Source: an uncultured Actinomycetes bacterium (GTDB lineage Bacteria > Actinomycetota > CADDZG01 > WHSQ01). Taken from it: a stretch of DNA of 64,000 nucleotides. Shown here one piece after another: positions 56,954 to 64,000 of this stretch. The stretch spans positions 1 through 64,000 of the forward strand of contig CALMBW010000002.1 in NCBI GenBank assembly GCA_937863385.1. The letters are read 5' to 3'. Both the position numbers and the translations under genes were made by a program. The notes below the pieces were generated by a model. The model had not been told where the DNA came from, ran no database searches, and worked only from the letters and a program-made list of their open reading frames with translations. The first letter of the stretch is position 1, and each line of letters opens with the position of its first letter.

Positions 56954-57686
56954 GGAGAGGGCGATACAGGAGGAGTTCGAGCGGGCGGCCCCGGCCTTCG
57001 CCGAGCGCACCAGGGGGCGGTTCGACGATCTGCCTGCGACCGGGTTCTCTAGGGTCGAGAGTCACGAGACCGTGCTCGAGGTGGGGTGCGGCACCGGGAA
57101 CTTCCTGCGACAGTTCCGGGGGCATGCCCAGAGGCTCATCGGACTCGATCTGACCGCCGGGATGCTTGGCGTAGCAAAGACCCAACACCCCGACCTAGGG
57201 CTGGTGCAGGGAAACGCGCGGCGGCTTCCATTCGCAAGCGCATCCGTCGATCTCGTTACCTCGGCCCAGGCGCTGCATCACATCTGGGACCCGATCCCGG
57301 TGGTGATGGAGATGCGCCGGGTGGCCGGTCCGCAAGGGCGGGTGATGGTGGTGGATCAGCACACGACCGAGAGCTACGAGCAAGCCTCATTCATGAATCA
57401 GCTGGAAGCCATCAGGGATCCCAGCCACGCGGTGTCCCGGCCCCCATCTGCCTTTCGGATCATCATCACCTCATCTGGGTTGGAGATCGTGGACGAACAT
57501 CTCTGGGAGGGGACAAACCGGCTGTCACAGTGGATGTGGCCGGGCGAGTTCCCCGAGGAGCGCATCGAGCAGGTGCGCGGGTTCATCGAGAAGCACGGTC
57601 CGGAGACGGGCATGGACTGGGAACGAGACGGTGACGACTGGGTGTTCACCCGGCGCCGGATGATGATCCTTGCGCGGCGAGCTTGA
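56946..57686 (+). CDS. Class I SAM-dependent methyltransferase
   Basis: 246 residues. Motif I is VLEVGCGTGNF, then GLDLTAGML and SVDLVTSAQALHHIWDP, a UbiE/Methyltransf_11 pattern. The GTG at 56946 lies inside the mnmA end. Substrate unknown; its place after mnmA could mean tRNA or a small metabolite. Confidence 0.82.
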   Translation: MSEERAIQEEFERAAPAFAERTRGRFDDLPATGFSRVESHETVLEVGCGTGNFLRQFRGHAQRLIGLDLTAGMLGVAKTQHPDLGLVQGNARRLPFASASVDLVTSAQALHHIWDPIPVVMEMRRVAGPQGRVMVVDQHTTESYEQASFMNQLEAIRDPSHAVSRPPSAFRIIITSSGLEIVDEHLWEGTNRLSQWMWPGEFPEERIEQVRGFIEKHGPETGMDWERDGDDWVFTRRRMMILARRA

Positions 57687-59726
<2,040 letters not shown>

Positions 59727-59746
59727 CCTTTACTCACCCCGAACGA

Positions 59747-59774
59747 GAAACGGCCCCCGGACGGAGGCCGTTTC
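59747..59774. terminator. Bidirectional terminator after ligA
   Basis: GAAACGGCC-CC and GG-GGCCGTTTC form a stem of about 12 bp with one mismatch and loop GGAC. It would also end transcripts coming from the minus-strand tiny ORFs. Confidence 0.7.
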
Positions 59775-59784
59775 CGATCTGTAG

Positions 59785-59871
59785 CTATGGTTCGTCCTCC
59801 GCTTTTCTTGCCCGGTGGACCGAACCGGGACGGAAGACGCTGGTGCAACGGTTGGATTCTGCCCAGGTCAT
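59785..59871 (-). CDS. Possible 28-residue peptide
   Basis: ATG at 59871; the product begins MTWAESNRCTSVF and is hydrophilic with a charged end KAEDEP. No ribosome site is obvious, but it lies 40 nt after the tiny ORF at 59912-59983 and before a terminator, so the two may share one short transcript. No family is recognised. Confidence 0.35.
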   Translation of the reverse strand: MTWAESNRCTSVFRPGSVHRARKAEDEP

Positions 59872-59911
59872 AACTTCGAGGTGGTCAGGATCCTTCGGTG
59901 AAGCTAGACCT

Positions 59912-59983
59912 TCAGCAGCCGCTCACCTCGTGAGGTCCGTAAGAACTATCACCCGTCAAAGTGTGGACCACCTCCTTTCTCAC
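59912..59983 (-). CDS. Possible 23-residue Cys-terminal peptide with 16S-tail complementarity
   Basis: The minus strand reads AGAAAGGAGGTGGTCC at about 59980-59965, almost the complement of the bacterial 16S 3' end. A frame through it starts GTG at 59983 and ends in HEVSGC; a TTG at 59959 would give a 15-residue form with the GGAGG upstream. TTATAT at 59995-59990 may be the -10 box. Which start is used is open. Confidence 0.35.
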   Translation of the reverse strand: MRKEVVHTLTGDSSYGPHEVSGC

Positions 59984-60118
59984 GTATCGATATAAGAACA
60001 CACCCGGTGTGCTATCTCGCAGTTTTTCGCGAACACTTTTTGGACTTTCGGGTGAACGCCGCATGGCTGCCCAGGGGTAGTCAAGCGACCGGGTCGCGGG
60101 GCTCGATCTGCCCCCGGC

Positions 60119-60152
60119 TATACTCCGAAGCGGCCTTGACCGTTCGGTCAAG
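60119..60152 (+). promoter_or_regulatory. Promoter and palindromic operator of SDR-MaoC operon
   Basis: TATACT (60119-60124) is a good -10 box. CTTGACCG-TT-CGGTCAAG (60135-60152), 8-bp perfect arms with a 2-bp centre, lies right after it over the transcription start, as expected for a TetR-family repressor. The regulator is not in the window. GGAGG precedes the ATG at 60224. Confidence 0.65.
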
Positions 60153-60223
60153 TGCCCCCCACCGGCCCCTGTAGCGGAGCCGAAAACCATGAAGAGAACC
60201 GAACCATCTAGAACGGAGGAAGC

Positions 60224-61150
60224 ATGGGACTGCTCGACGGGAAGGTAGCGATAGTCACCGGGGCCGGACGTGGCATCGGGCGTGAGCATTCGCTCGCACT
60301 TGCGAAGGAAGGCGCCAAGATCATCGTCAACGACCTCGGCGGCTCCGCCGCCGGTGAGGGTCAGGACACAACGCCGGCTCAGTCTGTCGTTGACGAGATC
60401 AAGGCACTGGGTGGGGAAGCTGCTGCGAACTACGGCAACGTCGCCGACTTCGGTCAATCCAAGGAGATGGTGCAACAGGCGATCGACGAGTTCGGCCGCC
60501 TCGACATCCTCATCAACAACGCGGGCATCCTTCGGGACCGCATGCTCGTCTCGATGAGCGAGGAGGAGTGGGACGCCGTCATCGCGGTACACCTCAAAGG
60601 TCACTTCGCGCCGACCCACCACGCGGCCAACTACTGGCGCGAGCAGAGCAAGGCGGGCAACGAGGTCAAGGGCCGGGTCATCAACACGTCGTCACCTTCC
60701 GGTGTCTTCGGTAACGTCGGACAGACCAACTATGGCGCGGCCAAGGCCGGTATCGCGGCCTTCACGATCATCAGTGCCCAAGAGCTGGGTCGCTATGGAG
60801 TGACGGTCAACTGCCTCGCCCCCAACGCCCGCACGCGCATGACCGAGAACATCTTTGCCGGGATGGAAGCCAAAGAGGGCGAGTACGACGCGCTCGATCC
60901 TGCAAACATCTCTCCAGTCGTGGTTGCTCTGTGCGCCGACGAAGCGCAGGGCATCACGGGCCAGTGCTTCTTCATCTACGGCAGCGCCGTCAACGTGCTC
61001 AAGCCGTGGGATTCCGGGACGCTCGTCCGCAAGGGCGACGAGTTCTGGGATGCCAAGGAACTGCTCGGCAAGCTCACCGAGACCTTCCCGAACGGGATCG
61101 CCCCCGAGGGCATGATGCCGATGCTCGGCAAGGCCGCAGGCCAGGGTTAG
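60224..61150 (+). CDS. SDR-family 3-hydroxyacyl-CoA dehydrogenase-like protein
   Basis: 308 residues. TGAGRGIGREHSLALAKEGA, NNAGILRD, SSPSGVFGNVGQTNYGAAKAG (YXXXK) and a long C-terminal part match the dehydrogenase unit of peroxisomal multifunctional enzyme 2. It probably oxidises 3-hydroxyacyl-CoA. The three hotdog genes that follow supply the hydratase function. Confidence 0.88.
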   Translation: MGLLDGKVAIVTGAGRGIGREHSLALAKEGAKIIVNDLGGSAAGEGQDTTPAQSVVDEIKALGGEAAANYGNVADFGQSKEMVQQAIDEFGRLDILINNAGILRDRMLVSMSEEEWDAVIAVHLKGHFAPTHHAANYWREQSKAGNEVKGRVINTSSPSGVFGNVGQTNYGAAKAGIAAFTIISAQELGRYGVTVNCLAPNARTRMTENIFAGMEAKEGEYDALDPANISPVVVALCADEAQGITGQCFFIYGSAVNVLKPWDSGTLVRKGDEFWDAKELLGKLTETFPNGIAPEGMMPMLGKAAGQG

Positions 61151-61158
61151 GCGTCACG

Positions 61159-61608
61159 GTGTCAGAATCCGAGATCGAGTTCATGCTCCCGGTAACCGAG
61201 GATGCGGTCCGGGGTTTCGCCGAGGCCGTGGACGAGCAAGACCCCTATTGCACGGACCCAGAGGCAGCGCGACTTGCCGGTTTCCCCGGTGCGCTGGCAC
61301 CGCCGACCTTCAACGTTACGCAGATCTTCCAGGTCCCTCGCGACGAACGGGAGTCACGCCTGGGCGCGAACCTGAACTACGCGCGGGTGCTTCACGGCGA
61401 GCAGGAGTTCGTGTACAAGCGTCTTCCCGTTGCCGGCGAGGAGCTCAAAGGGGTTATGCGGATCAGTAAGGACTTCGAGAAGGAAGGAAAGCGCGGAGGA
61501 AAGATGCGCTTCGTGACCTACGAGTCGAAGTTCACGGACGCCAACGGCGACGAGGTGCTCACTGCCTACTACACGCTGATCGAGACGAGCAAGGATGCGG
61601 CCTCATGA
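61159..61608 (+). CDS. MaoC-like hotdog protein, N-terminal type
   Basis: 149 residues, GTG start 9 nt after the SDR. FPGALAPPTFNVTQIFQ and ARVLHGEQEFVYKRLPVAGE fit the non-catalytic half of R-hydratases (HadA/HadC-like), which pairs with a MaoC subunit carrying the Asp-His pair. It overlaps that gene by 4 nt. Confidence 0.82.
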   Translation: MSESEIEFMLPVTEDAVRGFAEAVDEQDPYCTDPEAARLAGFPGALAPPTFNVTQIFQVPRDERESRLGANLNYARVLHGEQEFVYKRLPVAGEELKGVMRISKDFEKEGKRGGKMRFVTYESKFTDANGDEVLTAYYTLIETSKDAAS

Positions 61609-62060
61609 CCGGCAGCCAGCACAGGGCCTCCCTGGATGCTTTCACGCCGGGCGAGGACCTGACCGAGATCGTCTTCGGACCGATCTCTCGTGTCGACATC
61701 AAGCGCTACGCGGAGGTCTCCGGGGACGACAACCCGATCCATCAGGACGAGGAGTACGCGCGCAGCACCGGCGCCCCGACGGTCTTCGCTATGGGGATGC
61801 TGCCGGCGGGATACCTTGCCAGCGCGGTCGGTCGTTGGTTCGGAGGCCCTCAGAACATCCGTCGCTACAAGGTGCGTTTCACCACCCGGGTGTGGCCCGG
61901 CGACGAGATCGTCTGCCGGGGGAAGGTGACCGAGATCGACGGGAACATCGTGAAAACGACGATCGAGGCGTATCGGCGCGGCCCCGGCCCCGACGGGCTC
62001 GAACTTGCGGACGAAGAGGTTGCCATCAAGGCCGAAGCAGACGTCGAGCTGCCGAGCTAG
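61605..62060 (+). CDS. MaoC-like (R)-enoyl-CoA hydratase subunit
   Basis: 151 residues with the hydratase-2 motif YAEVSGDDNPIHQDEEYA, which holds the catalytic Asp and His. ATG overlaps the previous stop. With the preceding protein it should form a heterodimer like mycobacterial HadAB or HadBC. Confidence 0.87.
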   Translation: MTGSQHRASLDAFTPGEDLTEIVFGPISRVDIKRYAEVSGDDNPIHQDEEYARSTGAPTVFAMGMLPAGYLASAVGRWFGGPQNIRRYKVRFTTRVWPGDEIVCRGKVTEIDGNIVKTTIEAYRRGPGPDGLELADEEVAIKAEADVELPS

Positions 62061-62069
62061 GAGGAAGAC

Positions 62070-62909
62070 ATGGGACTCAACAAGGAACTGGTCGGTAAGG
62101 ACTACGGCGAGACCACCTACGAGGTGACCGCAGAAGCCATCGAGAAGTACGCGAAGGCGACCAACGACGAGAATCCTGCTTACTTCAAGGGTGATGATTC
62201 CGTTGCGACGCCGGTCTTCCCGGTCGTTCCCGTGTTTCAGTCATTCATGAACGCGGCGATGGATGCCGAGCTGAACGCAGACGTCCTCCGTTTGGTCCAC
62301 GGTCAAGAGGAGCACATCCTGCATCGTCCGATCCGGCCCGGTGACAAGCTGACGGTCAAGAGCACACTTGAATCGATCGAGTCCAAGGACTCGGGTGAAA
62401 CCTTTACCGTGCGTGGCGACATGACAGACGAGTCGGGCGAGCTTGTGGCCGAGGTACGTGGAACCATGTTCATCCGTGGCGGCGGCGGATCCAAGCCGGC
62501 TGCATCTCCATCGGAGGACGCCCCTCAGCCCGAGATCGTTTACGAAGAGACGACGAAGGTGGACGAGGACCAGACGCACCGCTACGCCGAAGCCTCGGGC
62601 GATCACAACCCTATCCACCTCGACGAGAACGTTGCCAAGATGGCGGGCCTTCCTCGGACGATCAATCACGGTATGTGCACGATGGCGATCGCTACCAAGG
62701 CGGCTGTCAATGGTCTTGCCGGAGGCGACCCCACCCGCATCAAGAAGGTGTCGGTGCGGTTCTCCAAGCCGGTGTTCCCCGGCGAGGAGATCACCACCAA
62801 GCTGTGGGAGCAAGCCAGCGGCGGCGGTGTCACCACCTACGGCTTCGAGACCTACAACCCGAGCGGCGAAGCAGTGATCCGCCACGGCCAGATAGACATC
62901 ACCCCCTAG
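62070..62909 (+). CDS. Fused double-hotdog MaoC hydratase
   Basis: 279 residues. The N-terminal half resembles the non-catalytic subunit (TPVFPVVPVFQSFMNAAMD, EEHILHRPIRPGDKL); the C-terminal half, after a linker near residue 145, carries YAEASGDHNPIHLDENVA. It is thus a one-chain version of the two preceding genes, so this operon encodes the same activity twice or for two chain lengths. GGAGG before the ATG. Confidence 0.87.
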   Translation: MGLNKELVGKDYGETTYEVTAEAIEKYAKATNDENPAYFKGDDSVATPVFPVVPVFQSFMNAAMDAELNADVLRLVHGQEEHILHRPIRPGDKLTVKSTLESIESKDSGETFTVRGDMTDESGELVAEVRGTMFIRGGGGSKPAASPSEDAPQPEIVYEETTKVDEDQTHRYAEASGDHNPIHLDENVAKMAGLPRTINHGMCTMAIATKAAVNGLAGGDPTRIKKVSVRFSKPVFPGEEITTKLWEQASGGGVTTYGFETYNPSGEAVIRHGQIDITP

Positions 62910-62914
62910 TTTCT

Positions 62915-62947
62915 ACCGAAGAATCTCGCGCTTATCCAACGGATTCT
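62915..62947. repeat. 33-bp intergenic element, copy 2
   Basis: Matches 98-130 with one mismatch. In this copy AGAATC and GATTCT pair as 6-bp arms around 16 nt. It starts 6 nt after the MaoC stop and about 120 nt before the secreted-protein gene. Confidence 0.7.
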
Positions 62948-63069
62948 GCGCGCGGAAAATCACGCCCGAGCAACGTCATCGTCCCTTTTTGGAAGGAATC
63001 GGAGGGGGTTCCTCGAAGTAGTCCGCAAGCGCGGGTGCAGAAGGTACCCGCAGCAGCTCGGGAGGACCA

Positions 63070-63681
63070 ATGGATCGGAAGACCTTGCCCATCGCCACCC
63101 TGTGCGTGGCTTTGATGCTTCCGTTGGCGGGCTCCAAAGCAGCGCCGAAACCGACGACCGTTATCGAGGACCCGGCTGGAGACGCGAACGCCCTCAACGA
63201 TCAGGGGAATGGTGACGGTTCGAACGGTGATGTTGTCGGACCGGCGGATGCCTCGTCTGTCACCGACCTGCTGAAGATAGACATCTCCAACGACGCCAAG
63301 AACCTCTACATCACGTTCTTGACCGAGACGGCTCCGCCGGCCACGCAAGGGGTCGGCTTCCGCCTCCGGGCGAATCCCGATGGTGCGGGTGGCTCGTACT
63401 GCCTGAATTTCGAGGCTTTCTACCCTGGGGCAGGGAACGCCTTGGATGCAGCGGTCGGGCAGCTGCGCGATACCTGTACCGGTGAGACCACCGAGGTCGA
63501 GGTGCTCGGACCGATGCTTGTGGTCCCTAGAGCCGCAAGCGATGCCCTGGGTAAGAAGTCGGTTCTCACCGGTCTCCAAGCCCACGCCTTCATCTATCTG
63601 GGGAGTGCTCCTCCCGCCGGCACCACCTATCCGGTCACGGACACGACAAAGGTGGGCAAGGACTACAAGCTAAAGAAGTAG
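63070..63681 (+). CDS. Secreted protein, unknown
   Basis: 203 residues with a signal peptide (1-25, cut near SKA-APK). Mature N terminus PTTVIEDPAGDANALNDQG and a beta-rich core (DLLKIDISNDAKNLYITFLTET) resemble the DOMON-like domains that begin with a DPAGD motif; one Cys pair (YCLNF, DTCTG). GGGAGG precedes the ATG. Copy 2 of the 33-bp element lies in its upstream region. Function unknown. Confidence 0.7.
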   Translation: MDRKTLPIATLCVALMLPLAGSKAAPKPTTVIEDPAGDANALNDQGNGDGSNGDVVGPADASSVTDLLKIDISNDAKNLYITFLTETAPPATQGVGFRLRANPDGAGGSYCLNFEAFYPGAGNALDAAVGQLRDTCTGETTEVEVLGPMLVVPRAASDALGKKSVLTGLQAHAFIYLGSAPPAGTTYPVTDTTKVGKDYKLKK

Positions 63682-63762
63682 CTTGATCGTTGCTTTCGTG
63701 CGCTCGAAACAGCGGGATGCGGGGATCATCGAGAACCCGAACGATAGTTAGCTCAGGATCTG

Positions 63763-64000
63763 CTACACCCGAACGACGTCTTCGCAGTCCTTGCCGACTT
63801 TGTCCAGAGGGTCGGCCGTTACCGAGTCGTAGCCATCACCGCAGACGATCCGATCCTTGGTTCCATCGTTCGAAACGATCGTGTCGTTGCCGATGCCTCC
63901 GTACATGATGTCGATACCAGCGCCGCCATCGAGGTGGTCGTCGCCATCGCTGCCGAAGAGTCGGTCGGCGCCGCCGCGGCCGTAGAGGCGGTCGTTGTTC
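63763..64000 (-). CDS. RTX calcium-binding protein, 3' end only
   Basis: The minus-strand frame ends TAG at 63763 and runs off the window. Visible are RTX nonapeptides (GRGGADRLFGSDGDDHLDGG, GGIGNDTI) and the end KDCEDVVRV, the same type of Cys-containing C terminus as the giant gene. Start and N-terminal domains lie beyond 64000. Confidence 0.85.
   Translation of the reverse strand, partial: NNDRLYGRGGADRLFGSDGDDHLDGGAGIDIMYGGIGNDTIVSNDGTKDRIVCGDGYDSVTADPLDKVGKDCEDVVRV

Larger units (their letters stand above)
59727..60223. other. 497-bp intergenic region
   Basis: It holds the ligA terminator, two tiny minus-strand frames with a strong ribosome-binding sequence, and near the right end the promoter and operator of the SDR operon. 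No long gene is present; a 236-codon minus-strand frame over 59912-60622 is mostly antisense to the SDR gene. Confidence 0.6.

Noticed and set aside
59912-60622. 236-codon minus-strand protein across the SDR start
   Set aside because: Most of it is antisense to the SDR gene; only its last codons, after the ribosome-site sequence, are kept as a tiny ORF candidate.

Overview
The window is a GC-rich, gene-dense bacterial chromosome segment, most likely from an uncultured actinomycetote. The evidence is gene order: argS / lysA-hom-thrC-thrB / rho-rpmE-prfA-prmC-tsaC / rpiB-glyA-wecA / atpZ-atpI-atpBEFHAGDC / murA is a typical actinobacterial arrangement. Supporting traits are a SOS-controlled DUF222/HNH (13E12-type) gene, a Mycobacterium-type RpiB with the active-site Glu motif, a naturally Asp-substituted MurA, and many genes whose start codon sits 6-8 nt behind a TANNNT -10 box, the geometry of leaderless mRNAs. 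I cannot assign a class from sequence alone. No tRNA, rRNA, CRISPR, prophage or insertion sequence was seen.

Layout. 0.2-8 kb: a single-domain response regulator, argS, a PhzF-family gene and the lysine/threonine pathway genes. 8-11.6 kb: a blue-copper protein facing a three-gene block of cyclic 2,3-diphosphoglycerate synthetase, 2-phosphoglycerate kinase and a small transaldolase/F6P-aldolase; the first two are the dedicated cDPG pathway known from hyperthermophilic methanogens. 11.6-22.4 kb: termination, translation and cell-envelope housekeeping, with two overlooked microproteins. 22.6-24.2 kb: an extremely Asp-rich, LPFTG-anchored surface protein. 24.5-31.8 kb: the complete F1Fo ATP synthase operon. 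31.8-38.3 kb: a Zn-ribbon protein, a free-standing histone H1-like protein, murA, a SpoIID-like protein, an Nfu-type protein, meaB and the SOS-box HNH gene. 38.5-43.1 kb: an acyl-CoA mutase large subunit (client of MeaB), lipoprotein, Nudix and enoyl-CoA hydratase genes. 43.2-49.9 kb: a 2,234-residue secreted protein with about 15 Ig-like modules and a C-terminal RTX calcium-binding block. 50-59.7 kb: an MBL-fold hydrolase, etfBA, a lipoprotein, the cysteine desulfurase-mnmA-methyltransferase set, and ligA. 60.2-62.9 kb: an operon of one SDR and three MaoC/hotdog proteins behind a strong palindromic operator. 63-64 kb: a secreted protein and the 3' end of a second RTX protein.

The genes fit an aerobe using fatty-acid or acyl-CoA oxidation (ETF, enoyl-CoA hydratase, SDR/MaoC, B12-dependent mutase with MeaB) to feed an H+-type ATP synthase, with a calcium-rich adhesive surface. 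The most unusual items are the cDPG pathway in a bacterium, a possible ATC start codon for its first gene, a 33-bp element found upstream of two unrelated genes 63 kb apart, a LexA box placed inside a promoter spacer, and several microproteins too short for standard gene calls.
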